Origin: Clostridia bacterium
Lineage (GTDB): Bacteria > Bacillota > Clostridia > Christensenellales > Borkfalkiaceae
NCBI GenBank assembly: GCA_029055875.1
Contig: JAIDCJ010000009.1
Location: 93,235 to 157,234 of the forward strand
Direction of reading: 5' to 3'
Length of the DNA: 64,000 nt
The notes below the pieces were generated by a model. The model had not been told where the DNA came from. It saw only the letters and a program-made list of their open reading frames with translations, and made no database searches. Both the position numbers and the translations under genes were made by a program. Positions 54,761-64,000 of the stretch are shown in pieces. Every line of letters begins with the position of its first letter. Position 1 is the stretch's first letter.

Positions 54761-57700
54761 ATGAGACACAATCAGGACAAGATTCAAAAGACTGAAAGCG
54801 GTTGTCTAAGGTCTATGAAGTTGGTACGAATCATACTGGCTGTTTTCTTCATGCTCTTTATAGGCGCGGCAATATTCTGCGGTGCATTTTTATTCAAGTC
54901 GGATAAGGGGAACGAGCCGGTGCACGCACTCACGGGCGATGGTTCGCAAGGCAATCCGTATAAAATTTCCACGCCGGAAGACTTAACGTCTTTAGCGAGC
55001 AACGTAAATGCGGGAACTACGTATAAGGATAAATACTTTGAGATGGAGAACGATATTGACCTGAAGGGCAAAATATGGGTTCCCATCGGCAGTACTGCAC
55101 CCAGTGGCTATGGCAAAAACTTCCAGGGACATTTTGACGGGAAGAATCACACCATTTATAATATGAACGTCACCCAAACGGCTAGCTACAAGGGCTTGTT
55201 TGGCTGCGCCTATAACGCCACGTTTGAAAACGTGACGATTGAAAATCCCGTATTTGCTACTACGGCAGGTGCGCTGGCGGGCGGCGAATATACCGGCGCA
55301 ATCGTCGGACGCCTCGTGCTGGCAAGCGTAAGCAAGGTTGATTACAATTCCTACGTAAAAAATTGCCACTTAAAAAACGGTCAATTGTTATCATCGGGCA
55401 GCTACGTGGGCGGTTTGGTCGGCCGCGTGACCGCTCCCAGCGGCAACACTTTCAAAATGGAAAACTGCACCGTAACGGGCGGTGTGATAAAAGGCAACAA
55501 CTACGTGGGCGGTTTGATTGGCTATCTCGACGGCGCGAAGGCGGGGGATCTCGGCAAGAAAGACGCCCAAGCTACAATCATTGAAAACTGCACCGTAAAA
55601 GGCTCGGGAACGAACAAAGTGCCCACCTACATATTTGGGGCTTCAAGCAACGTCGGCGGAATTATCGGTTACGCTACGAGTACGGCATATACGATAGACG
55701 CAGGCGGTACCGAGAGGGCAGGCGTATACGTTTCAAAATGCGCGTCCACGGCTACGGTTGTGGCAAAGTCGGATTCTGCCGGCGGAATTTGCGGATATGC
55801 AGCCGGTGTGAAAATAGACCAGTGCTATAACACGGGCGCTGTAAGCAATATATTAGGAAACTATACCGGCGGAATTTGCGGTATCATTATGACTGCGGCA
55901 GTCAGAGTAGAGAACTGCCTCTCCATGGGAGATGTTTCTGCTAGTAACCACTCTACCGCTGGTGCGCAAGCGGGCGGTATCGCCGGCGACGTAAAAATTG
56001 CCGGTAGCAGCATTGAAAAATGCGTGGTCACGGGAAATATTTTGGCAAGCCCTTCCAGTAGCGGTAACGGCTGGGCGGGCGGTATCGTCGGACTGGGTGA
56101 AACATCCGTCGCGGTTGGCGGATGCGTCGTTGCCTCCGAGCATATTTCGGGGCAAACCAGTAGCTCGGGGGCTTCACTCTCTTCGCCTTTCGTATGCGCT
56201 AACAACGTTACCGCTACAGTTCTTCCTACAACGATTAAGGATTTGGACGTAAATCTGAATAATAACCGTTCACCCATAGATGCACCCTATAACTATTATA
56301 ATGCAGATATGATTTTGGGCGCACGCAAAGCAAACTCGGCAACGGGAAATTACCCCGCATGGGCAAGTAACGTTTCGGGCGTGCCGGTCAGTCTGAGCGA
56401 GATGACGACTACTCGTTCCATCTACGACCATCTGAAATGGGATTTTACCAGCGGTGTCCGCGTCTGGAATCATTCGTCAAGCCAGAACGAAGGTATTCCT
56501 TATCTGGATTCTTTAGGAGAGCCCGAGAAGCCTTACGGACATAAGACCAACCCCATTGAAATTCAAACGGCAGCGGACTTTTATGATCTCCGCACGAAAG
56601 TAAACGCAAGCGCGGCAGCCGATAGATATCTCTACGCGGCTCAATACTTAAAACAGACTGCCGATTTAGATTTGTCTGCCATGACGGAGGCGAATATCAT
56701 CGGAAGTACCAATGAATACTCGTTCAGAGGGAATTACGACGGCGGCAACCACAGATTGCTCAACGTGGATTTCACAACCAAGAAGGGGAATACCGCTATC
56801 TTCGGCGTTGTTCTAAATGCGTCTTTCAGAAACGTCGTTGTGGAAAGCCCTAAGGTTTTCGTTACGGGAAAAGTAAGCAACGTCGGCATTCTGGTTGCTC
56901 TGGCATATAACAATCTCTATATGGAAAACTGCGCCATCATCGGCGGTCAGTTAATTGCACAGCAGGCTACGAACGTCGGTGCGCTCTGCGCAAACGATAC
57001 AGCGGGCGGCAACCACTTTATCAGGTGCTTCTCGTCCGCCTCGGTCGACGGCGGAACAAACGTGGGCGGCCTCGTCGGCAATGCGTTCGGCACGCGTATT
57101 GAGCGGTGCTATACCTCGGGCAACGTAAAATCTACCACGCTTACCGGTGTTAACTTATACGTGGGCGGCTTGGTCGGGCAAATGTCGCATGCTACAAATA
57201 CTGCCTATCTCCTCTACGAATACGATTACACGAAAAGCGAAAACGATCCTAAGGGTTCCACTATTAAGGATAATAGCGGATGCACGGTTGTCGGCTCCAC
57301 CATTAAGGATAGTTATGCGAAATGTGACGTTACGGTAAGTCTTTCAGGTAACTACAACATTACCGCGGGCGGTATCCTCGGTTATGCGTACGGAAAAACC
57401 ACAGTTTCAAACTGTTATTTCAACGGCAACCTCTCGGCAACTGCAACCGGAGGAAGTGCAGCCAATACCAGCGGTGCGTTTGCGGGCGGCATTATCGGTA
57501 TGTCCTTCTACGGGGACGTCGCTATCGATCATTGCTTAAGCGCCATTCAAAAAGTAACCGCTTCCTCAACCCGCGGTTACCTCGGCGTCGGCTATTTCAA
57601 TACGTATTATATTCCGTTCGTCAGTAGCGGCACCGCTGCGGCGCCCGTGAAACCGCACGAAAGCGAGGACAGTTACTATATTGAGGTGTCTATGCCTTCC

Positions 57701-60700
57701 GTATCCAATGCGGCGGGAATCAACACCGGAACTAAGATAACGCTCAACAAAGCGGACGACGGCAACGGACTGTTAGCCGTAACGGACGGTTCCGTGTTTA
57801 AGGCGGATGCACTCGGCTGGAATATGTCAACCGTTTGGGAGCGCAGTAATGCGGTAAACGACGGCTTCCCGATGTTAAAGGGACTTATTATCGACTCTAT
57901 CGAGCTCGTGCAGGTACTCAACAGAGCGCAGGAGTATCAGGCATCCGATTGGAGCGAAGAAACCTTCGGCCATCTTCAGGACCTCATTACGGCTGCAAGA
58001 GAGGAGATGGTCAAGAACACCCTTACGAATGCAAGTCAAGAGGAATACATCACCGATATCAACAACGCCATCGATAGCCTCCGTGCAGATAAGAAAGATC
58101 TGAAAAACTATTACGATATCGTGATTCGGGAAATCGCGCCGAATGCGGACTTCTACACGAATTACAGCATGGTCGACAGCGTTATGAAAAGCGCGCAGAC
58201 CATCGTAGAGGATAACACCAGCAGATACCGCAACGGCGACGTGAAAACCATTTACGATGCGTTGGTGCTGGCTGTCAACAGTCTGCGGGTAGATAAAACC
58301 GAACTCAATAAAGCAGTCGAGCAGGCGAACGCAATCATGCTCAAGCCCGATTCTTATCTTGCGGCGGACGTGCTTGCGCTGAAAAACGTGCTCGACAAAG
58401 CCGTTGAGGTAAACAATAACCCGTCCGCTTCCGTCGACGACGTAATCGCCGCAACGAAAGCCATGCAGGCGGCTCTCGAAAAAATGAAGCTCGATAAATC
58501 GAAGCTGATCGATGCAATTATCGGTGCGTACAATAGCATCGGCGTGAAAGCAGAATATATCGAACTTTCCTCGACCTTTAAGCTCAACGAAGAGGACAGG
58601 CTTGATTCTAAGAAGCTTGAAAACTACGATGCGTTTGAAAAGGCGTTAAATGCGGCGGTAGCCGTTACCAAAAAAGCGGACGCCACCTCGAAGGAAATTT
58701 CAACCGCCGTGTTCAATCTGAACGTCGCGCTCAACGATTTGGCACTCAATAAAAAAACTTTGCAAAATCTTTGCTCAGAAGCGGCGTCGTCCTTGCTCAA
58801 CGAATCGTACTACACGAAATCTAGCGTAGAGGCGTTGAAAACTGCGTATGCTGCGGCACAAACGGAACTCAAACTCTCCGTCACGAAGGACAATTTGATC
58901 GAGCGTTCCGAAGCGCTTGATAAAGCAACGCAGGATTTGGATAGTGCCATCAGCGCGCTCGGGCTCGATAAATCCGAATTGGAGCAGTTGCTCAAATGGA
59001 CAGAGGATGAACTCAAAGAGGATATCTACACGGGTGATTCGTTAAAAGCACTTCAGAATGCGTACGATAACGGTAAAAAGGTATTTGACAGCACGTCCGC
59101 TACACAGGAAGACATCCGCAACGCCGTTACCGCTCTGGACGACGCCATTCAAAACCTCACAATCAACCTCGCACACTTGAAGAGTTTAATTGACGAGGCT
59201 ACGGCTATTCTGGATAACGATAATTCCAAGCTGTATTCAAACTTAGACGCTTTGCAAGACGCAAGAGACAAGGCACAACCCGTTTACAACGACTATAATG
59301 GTGGACAAAGTAGCGAAGAGAACACCGTAAAAATCCAGAAGGTTAAAAATGCAACCAAAGCATTGCAGACGGCGCTCGATAATCTTTCGGTTAGCACCAA
59401 GGAATTGAACGACTACGTCACTTGGGGTACGTCTCAAACCAATCAGAATTACGTAAACGATATCGTTTATACGCCGGAGAGCGCAAAGGCATTCAGAGAT
59501 GCGGCGCAGGAGGTAAAGGATAAGGGCGTCCTCATGCTCACGAAGGAGGAGGTAATTACCTATACCCTCAAACTCAGAGCGCTGTACAATGCATTAAAAC
59601 CCAATAAAGATGCGCTTACCAAGCTCGTTGCCGAAGTCAACGTCATGACGAATACGAAGTATCGTCAGGATAACGACGGCAAGTGGATTTTAGACGACGA
59701 CGGCAACATGAAGGTGTTCGTCATTTACAGTCAGGATACGTGGGACAAGCTTCAAGACGAATTGAAGAAGGCGAACGACGTTATTCTTGATAATGACGCA
59801 ACGGTGGACGAAGTTACCGAGGCACGCACGAACCTGATTGCCGCCCGCGATAAACTCGTCGTAGATACCTCCGAGCTTGAGGAGAGAATGAAGAAAGCCG
59901 AAGGGCTTCTTGCTCAGACGGATATTTATACTGCAACGTCGTTAACTGCGCTTCAAACCGCTTACGACGAGGCGGACAAACTTCTTAAGGGCTCAGGACT
60001 TACGTTAGAGTCCGTACAGGAGAAGCTGGACGCTCTCCTTGCGGCAATCAACGGCTTGAAAGCGGATCTTACTGCCTTGCAAAACCGTATCAATGAAGGC
60101 AATAATTTGTTGAAACAATACGGGGCTTATTATAGCACGGCTTCCGCCAACAAGCTTCAAAGCGTCATCGATCAGGCTACCGAGCTTATCAAGACGGATC
60201 TTGATACGGGCAGCGTTACGCTTCTCGTCAATTTAATCAACTCGGCAATCGACGGTCTCGTAATCGTTACGGACGGGCTGAAAGATCTCATTAAAGACTT
60301 TAACGCCTTGGAAAAAGATTTTATTACCGACGCAACCTATAACGCGGCAAAAACGGCAGCAGATGCCGCAAGAAATCTTTTGAAGGGCACAATCAAAGTT
60401 GACGAGTATGCAAGTGCGTTTACGGCTTTGAAATCTGCGCTGAACGGTATTAAGCCGGATATGGCGAAGTACAAAGCGTTTATTGCAGAATGCGAAAAGG
60501 AAACCAAGCGTTCTTGCACGGATGAGAGCAAAGCGGCGCTTCAAGCAGTCATTGATAGCGCGAAAGAGATTTCTACCGATACCGATAGCACTTACGACGA
60601 CGTCATTGCATCCGTTCACGCGCTGCAAGCTGCGGTAGACGCGCTTGTACCGACAAAAGACGGCTTGGCAGACCTTATTAAAGCGACGCAGGAATATTTG

Positions 60701-62251
60701 TCAACCGCCGTTCCCGAACTCGGTGATAACGTAACGTACGCCGACTGCTTCACGGAAGACAGCTACGCAGTGCTGAATGCCGCGCTTCAAAAGGGTATCA
60801 AAATCAACGATGCGGGCGACGCGTCGTTAGACGAAGTGGAAGATGCGATGGCAGCCATCACCAATGCAAAGGATGCGCTCGTTCTGGATAGGTCTTTGTT
60901 GCAGTATTTAATTAAAGAGTGCGATGAAAACTACGGCGCGGATTATGCGGATTATTTTGAAGTATCGAGCTACATGGCGTTCACAACGCAGCTTACTGCC
61001 AGCAAAACGGTAGTAGCCAAAGCGAATCTTACCATTGATGAATACGCTAAATCCTATGAGGCATTGCTTAACGCAAGAAACGCGCTTGAATTCGATACTA
61101 GCGCGCTCGATAAGATTATCGCGCGTGCAGAGGAAAAGGTAACGGAACAGCAGACGTCGCTGAAATATTCCGCTGCATCCTTCAAAACGCTTACCGATAA
61201 TTTGCAAACTGCAAAAACCTATCGTGATAACACGAATAGGGATCCTTCCCAATCTAATGGAGTATGCAGTAACCTGTTAGCGGCAATCAGCGGTCTCGTT
61301 GATATCAGCAAGCTTGATCCTGCTATTTCAACGGTTCAGGCGTTTGTAAACAAGGGCAACAATATTTCAAACGGTCATTATTATTCAAGCGGCTCGTTCA
61401 AAGCGCTTCAGGATTTGTTGGCTCGTGCAATCGCGCTTAAAACCGGTAATCCCACACAAAGCGAAGTCGATTACGTAGTTGACAAGTTAACCAACTATGA
61501 AGACGTATTGTTGGACGTCACCGACGACAAACAATACAGTATCGAACAGCATACCTTCATGGGTAGAGAAAAATATAAGTATACCGAGGCAAGCTGGGCG
61601 CCCTACGCCGAAGCCGTTGAAAAGTTTGACGAGCTGATTGAGCTTGCAAAACATGAGGTAACGCGTGAAGAGATTGCCGCGGCGAGAGCAGCCGTTAAAG
61701 CGGCCTATGATAATTTGAAGGAAGATCCCGATGCGACTTTGGGATTGTTCCAAGTGATTGAGAAAAACAAGACCTTCCAGTTTATCGATGGCGAGGGTAA
61801 TGCGGTTAACTTCGGCGAACACGTATACGATGCGAACAAACCTACTTATCTTACGAACATAGCCTTGGGTGACAGTATTTCGGACATCCTAGCGCAGTTC
61901 GTAAATGAGGGTATTAAGGTCTACGATTCAAAGGGCGTGGAAATTACCAACTTATCGCAGGTGATTGCTACCGGTATGGTGTTAGAGATTCTTGACGGTA
62001 ACACCGTAATTGACGCCATCACGCTTGTAATACGCGGAGATGTGGATGGCAACGGAGAAATCGACGTTTTCGATAAGGCACAGTTAAACGCTTATACGAA
62101 CGGTACGGTGTTAACTGGGGCATTCTTGATGGCGGCGGACGTAGACGGAAATGGTGAAATCGACGTTTTCGATAAGGCACAGTTAAACGCTTATACGAAC
62201 GGTAACGCGCCGATTTTTGCAGGATTAAGCGTAAAAGGAGCGGCAAACTAA
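54761..62251 (+). CDS. Secreted GLUG / FIVAR-repeat protein with C-terminal dockerin (2,496 aa)
   Basis: Starts after AGGAGG. Residues ~21-45 are a hydrophobic export helix. Residues ~58-1040 are beta-solenoid-like with many GLUG-type motifs (YVGGLVGRV, AGGICGYAAG, VGGLVGNAFG), in two blocks each opening with a variant of ITTAADLYDLRTKVNA...DIDLKG. Residues ~1046-2330 contain about 18 FIVAR-type three-helix repeats of 62-85 residues, a rod-like architecture often found in adhesins. A small beta domain (ALGDSISDILAQFVNEGIKVYD) precedes a canonical dockerin with two intact Ca2+ loops, GDVDGNGEIDVFDKAQ and ADVDGNGEIDVFDKAQ. No catalytic motif was seen. The stop overlaps the start of the next gene (TAATG), so the two are translationally coupled. 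Confidence 0.88.
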   Translation: MRHNQDKIQKTESGCLRSMKLVRIILAVFFMLFIGAAIFCGAFLFKSDKGNEPVHALTGDGSQGNPYKISTPEDLTSLASNVNAGTTYKDKYFEMENDIDLKGKIWVPIGSTAPSGYGKNFQGHFDGKNHTIYNMNVTQTASYKGLFGCAYNATFENVTIENPVFATTAGALAGGEYTGAIVGRLVLASVSKVDYNSYVKNCHLKNGQLLSSGSYVGGLVGRVTAPSGNTFKMENCTVTGGVIKGNNYVGGLIGYLDGAKAGDLGKKDAQATIIENCTVKGSGTNKVPTYIFGASSNVGGIIGYATSTAYTIDAGGTERAGVYVSKCASTATVVAKSDSAGGICGYAAGVKIDQCYNTGAVSNILGNYTGGICGIIMTAAVRVENCLSMGDVSASNHSTAGAQAGGIAGDVKIAGSSIEKCVVTGNILASPSSSGNGWAGGIVGLGETSVAVGGCVVASEHISGQTSSSGASLSSPFVCANNVTATVLPTTIKDLDVNLNNNRSPIDAPYNYYNADMILGARKANSATGNYPAWASNVSGVPVSLSEMTTTRSIYDHLKWDFTSGVRVWNHSSSQNEGIPYLDSLGEPEKPYGHKTNPIEIQTAADFYDLRTKVNASAAADRYLYAAQYLKQTADLDLSAMTEANIIGSTNEYSFRGNYDGGNHRLLNVDFTTKKGNTAIFGVVLNASFRNVVVESPKVFVTGKVSNVGILVALAYNNLYMENCAIIGGQLIAQQATNVGALCANDTAGGNHFIRCFSSASVDGGTNVGGLVGNAFGTRIERCYTSGNVKSTTLTGVNLYVGGLVGQMSHATNTAYLLYEYDYTKSENDPKGSTIKDNSGCTVVGSTIKDSYAKCDVTVSLSGNYNITAGGILGYAYGKTTVSNCYFNGNLSATATGGSAANTSGAFAGGIIGMSFYGDVAIDHCLSAIQKVTASSTRGYLGVGYFNTYYIPFVSSGTAAAPVKPHESEDSYYIEVSMPSVSNAAGINTGTKITLNKADDGNGLLAVTDGSVFKADALGWNMSTVWERSNAVNDGFPMLKGLIIDSIELVQVLNRAQEYQASDWSEETFGHLQDLITAAREEMVKNTLTNASQEEYITDINNAIDSLRADKKDLKNYYDIVIREIAPNADFYTNYSMVDSVMKSAQTIVEDNTSRYRNGDVKTIYDALVLAVNSLRVDKTELNKAVEQANAIMLKPDSYLAADVLALKNVLDKAVEVNNNPSASVDDVIAATKAMQAALEKMKLDKSKLIDAIIGAYNSIGVKAEYIELSSTFKLNEEDRLDSKKLENYDAFEKALNAAVAVTKKADATSKEISTAVFNLNVALNDLALNKKTLQNLCSEAASSLLNESYYTKSSVEALKTAYAAAQTELKLSVTKDNLIERSEALDKATQDLDSAISALGLDKSELEQLLKWTEDELKEDIYTGDSLKALQNAYDNGKKVFDSTSATQEDIRNAVTALDDAIQNLTINLAHLKSLIDEATAILDNDNSKLYSNLDALQDARDKAQPVYNDYNGGQSSEENTVKIQKVKNATKALQTALDNLSVSTKELNDYVTWGTSQTNQNYVNDIVYTPESAKAFRDAAQEVKDKGVLMLTKEEVITYTLKLRALYNALKPNKDALTKLVAEVNVMTNTKYRQDNDGKWILDDDGNMKVFVIYSQDTWDKLQDELKKANDVILDNDATVDEVTEARTNLIAARDKLVVDTSELEERMKKAEGLLAQTDIYTATSLTALQTAYDEADKLLKGSGLTLESVQEKLDALLAAINGLKADLTALQNRINEGNNLLKQYGAYYSTASANKLQSVIDQATELIKTDLDTGSVTLLVNLINSAIDGLVIVTDGLKDLIKDFNALEKDFITDATYNAAKTAADAARNLLKGTIKVDEYASAFTALKSALNGIKPDMAKYKAFIAECEKETKRSCTDESKAALQAVIDSAKEISTDTDSTYDDVIASVHALQAAVDALVPTKDGLADLIKATQEYLSTAVPELGDNVTYADCFTEDSYAVLNAALQKGIKINDAGDASLDEVEDAMAAITNAKDALVLDRSLLQYLIKECDENYGADYADYFEVSSYMAFTTQLTASKTVVAKANLTIDEYAKSYEALLNARNALEFDTSALDKIIARAEEKVTEQQTSLKYSAASFKTLTDNLQTAKTYRDNTNRDPSQSNGVCSNLLAAISGLVDISKLDPAISTVQAFVNKGNNISNGHYYSSGSFKALQDLLARAIALKTGNPTQSEVDYVVDKLTNYEDVLLDVTDDKQYSIEQHTFMGREKYKYTEASWAPYAEAVEKFDELIELAKHEVTREEIAAARAAVKAAYDNLKEDPDATLGLFQVIEKNKTFQFIDGEGNAVNFGEHVYDANKPTYLTNIALGDSISDILAQFVNEGIKVYDSKGVEITNLSQVIATGMVLEILDGNTVIDAITLVIRGDVDGNGEIDVFDKAQLNAYTNGTVLTGAFLMAADVDGNGEIDVFDKAQLNAYTNGNAPIFAGLSVKGAAN
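62057..62204 (+). repeat. Direct repeat encoding the two dockerin halves
   Basis: Two 49-bp segments (62057-62105 and 62156-62204), beginning GAAATCGACGTTTTCGATAA, are identical at DNA level and lie 99 bp apart in the same frame. Each encodes EIDVFDKAQLNAYTNG. The bases just outside differ at synonymous sites. Confidence 0.95.
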
Positions 62252-64000
62252 TGAAAACAACGAATATGTTTAGAAAAATTAAATATCTCTTTTTAGCTGT
62301 TGCATTCTGCCTGATTGCTGCAATCGCTTTCATCGTGCCTTCGTCTTTGAAAGTGGAAAAAGACGCTAAGGCAGCCGACGGACTTACCTTTACATCGTAC
62401 AGTAGTCTTTCTCAAATTAAAACGAATGCGGCGAATAAAGAATTTATTGTGTACGGTGTGATATCAAATAACAGCGAATCTCTGTTCGGAGTAGATTTTC
62501 AGATAAATATTGATTCAAATGTTTTTGAATTTAAGGAATATATGACTCCGGCAAAGATAGCAGCCGCGCTAAGTGATTCTTCGCTATCGAATGCACTCAA
62601 TGCAACAGAGAACGTAACGAGGCACACCGATACAAGTGTGGTATGTTCAGTTGATAATAACTTTCAACCTATTACGGCAAGCACGTTTGTTATAGGCGGA
62701 TACAAAATCGCCGTGAAATCCGGCGCAACGTTATCAGGCAGTTCAACTGTCACCGTAACCGGAGTTAAAATTCCGAATATGCTTGGTCAAGCCGTAACAT
62801 TCACTTCGGCGGGCACAAGTATGTCGATAAGTTTCGTTCCGCCCTCAACCGCTTGTGATATCACGAATCTTACCAGCACGCAAAGCGGCGTAACCATCAC
62901 AAAAGACGGAAGTAATTTTAAGGCTGAGGTGCCGTATTCCGTAAGCACCTTAAACACTTCCAACTCCATCCTGAAGGCAACCGTAAGCGCAGGGGCTACT
63001 GCTACGTATTCGCCGAGCAACCCGGCGTTAACGGTAGGTCAAACCCAAACGATTACGATTACCGTAACGGCGGAAGACGGCGTAACCAAGAAAACGGCTA
63101 CATTAAGCGTTACGCGTAAGGCGGACGAGGAAGCAAAAACGCTTTCCGCACTGACCTTTAAAAACGGAAGTACGGAATTGCTTTCAAAATCGGCAAGCGA
63201 TTTGGCTTCGGGCGGCGATTTCAACATAGAGGATGAAATTGCCTATGCGGATAAGGACAATCTGTCCGTCACCACTTCAAAAAACGGAACGTATTCCACG
63301 GTTCAAATCAGTGTAGACGGAACGTCCAAATATAGCGGTGCGGCTACGGAGGCGAATAAAACGCAATCGCTTTCCGGCTTGGCGGCAGGCGATCACACGC
63401 TTACCGTAACCGTAAAATCGGAAACGGGTGAAAGCACGCAATATACGGTAAAATTTAAGATTGCTGAGGATTCTTCTGGCACTGGTCCTATCAATCCTAC
63501 CAATCCTACAAATCCTTCTAATCCTACCGAACCGGGTTTGCCGGATGAGAACGGCGCTGTCTTTAAGCCTACGTTAAAGTCAAATCCAACGTTCACGGGT
63601 AAGCCGATTGACATTAAAAGTTTGCTCGACGGCTTCAACAGCACGACGATGGAGATTTCGGGCGATGCTACGGTTACGAAGGCAGGCTCGTACAGCGTTA
63701 CCATTACGTTGAAAGACGCTGCGCACACTTGGAAAGATAAACCTGTAAACGCTGCAAAGAATATCGGACTTGTTGTTCCGCTTGCAGACGGTGCTTCTTT
63801 CTCGATTCCTTTTGAAATTCAGCCTTACAAAATCCCTGCTACGGCATGGAAAAACGTTAACGGCGGCGTACCGAAGCTCGACGGCGTACCTGCGGATATT
63901 CTTGGTTATATCAGTTTTGAATATACCAACAAAGACGGTGAAACGGTCGCTCTTGAAGACATGGTAGTTGGCGAAGAATATACCGCAACTCCGGTCCTTG
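62251..64000 (+). CDS. Secreted cohesin-like / cadherin-like beta-sandwich protein, 5' part
   Basis: Open frame from ATG 62251 to the window end (583 codons, no stop), absent from the ORF track because it is incomplete. AAAAGGAG lies before the start, which overlaps the preceding stop (TAATG). Residues 10-30 are a signal segment with a likely peptidase site at DAKA/ADG near residue 41. Residues ~44-205 form a predicted beta-sandwich with cohesin-like strands (GVDFQINIDSNVFEFKEY, TFVIGGYKIAVKSGATL). Two cadherin-like beta-sandwiches follow (~210-300 and ~304-395), then an Asn/Pro/Thr linker (PINPTNPTNPSNPTEPG) and an Ig-like repeat. By analogy with the gene at 30396, a C-terminal membrane anchor may lie downstream; not visible here. 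Confidence 0.78.
   Translation, partial: MKTTNMFRKIKYLFLAVAFCLIAAIAFIVPSSLKVEKDAKAADGLTFTSYSSLSQIKTNAANKEFIVYGVISNNSESLFGVDFQINIDSNVFEFKEYMTPAKIAAALSDSSLSNALNATENVTRHTDTSVVCSVDNNFQPITASTFVIGGYKIAVKSGATLSGSSTVTVTGVKIPNMLGQAVTFTSAGTSMSISFVPPSTACDITNLTSTQSGVTITKDGSNFKAEVPYSVSTLNTSNSILKATVSAGATATYSPSNPALTVGQTQTITITVTAEDGVTKKTATLSVTRKADEEAKTLSALTFKNGSTELLSKSASDLASGGDFNIEDEIAYADKDNLSVTTSKNGTYSTVQISVDGTSKYSGAATEANKTQSLSGLAAGDHTLTVTVKSETGESTQYTVKFKIAEDSSGTGPINPTNPTNPSNPTEPGLPDENGAVFKPTLKSNPTFTGKPIDIKSLLDGFNSTTMEISGDATVTKAGSYSVTITLKDAAHTWKDKPVNAAKNIGLVVPLADGASFSIPFEIQPYKIPATAWKNVNGGVPKLDGVPADILGYISFEYTNKDGETVALEDMVVGEEYTATPVL

Overview
The window looks like a chromosome segment of a Gram-positive, anaerobic gut-type clostridium (Bacillota). 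The signs are strong GGAGG ribosome binding sites, TTGACA/TATAAT promoters, a bacterial V-type ATP synthase operon, an ECF-type biotin transporter subunit, lipoproteins, and very large surface proteins built from clostridial modules (BspA-like leucine-rich repeats, Big_2, FIVAR, GLUG, dockerin). No species can be named from sequence alone. I saw no rRNA, tRNA, CRISPR array or insertion sequence.

Layout. 1-6.3 kb: the 3' end of a leucine-rich-repeat surface protein; an ABC-F ATPase and a PflX-type radical SAM protein on the minus strand; and a metK-bioY operon, divergent from the radical SAM gene. 6.4-33.8 kb: one long operon encoding a 7,085-residue beta-helix/Ig-repeat protein with a C-terminal dockerin-like module, a protein with a cohesin-like N-terminus and a dockerin-like C-terminus, and a cohesin-like protein with a C-terminal membrane anchor. 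33.9-39.1 kb: a GH16 beta-glucanase lipoprotein and a lipoprotein with four carbohydrate-binding-like beta-sandwiches. 39.2-47.7 kb: a complete nine-gene V-type ATPase operon (H/G-I-K-E-C-F-A-B-D) whose K subunit keeps the Na+-binding residues known from Enterococcus hirae. 47.7-54.4 kb: a small XRE-type regulator with a cysteine-rich insert, then an accessory cluster (Sel1/degenerate AAA+ protein, orphan VirD4/TraG-type ATPase, acidic winged-helix protein, free-standing Clp N-domain, metallophosphatase, unknown protein, HAD phosphatase). 54.4-64 kb: a second surface locus, with a 2,496-residue GLUG/FIVAR/dockerin protein translationally coupled to a cohesin-like secreted protein that runs off the window.

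The most interesting inference is that the two surface loci encode parts of a divergent cohesin-dockerin assembly. Each has a very large dockerin-tailed repeat protein followed directly by a secreted protein with a cohesin-like N-terminal beta-sandwich and cadherin-like beta-sandwich repeats. In the first locus the set is complete: dockerin client, cohesin+dockerin adaptor, cohesin membrane anchor. The dockerin modules are visible in the sequence. The cohesin assignment is a fold-level guess that needs structure prediction. A near-identical pair of adjacent palindromes lies just upstream of two surface-protein genes about 19 kb apart.

Several starts in the ORF track were moved to agree with ribosome binding sites. 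Long minus-strand ORFs inside the giant genes are treated as shadows.
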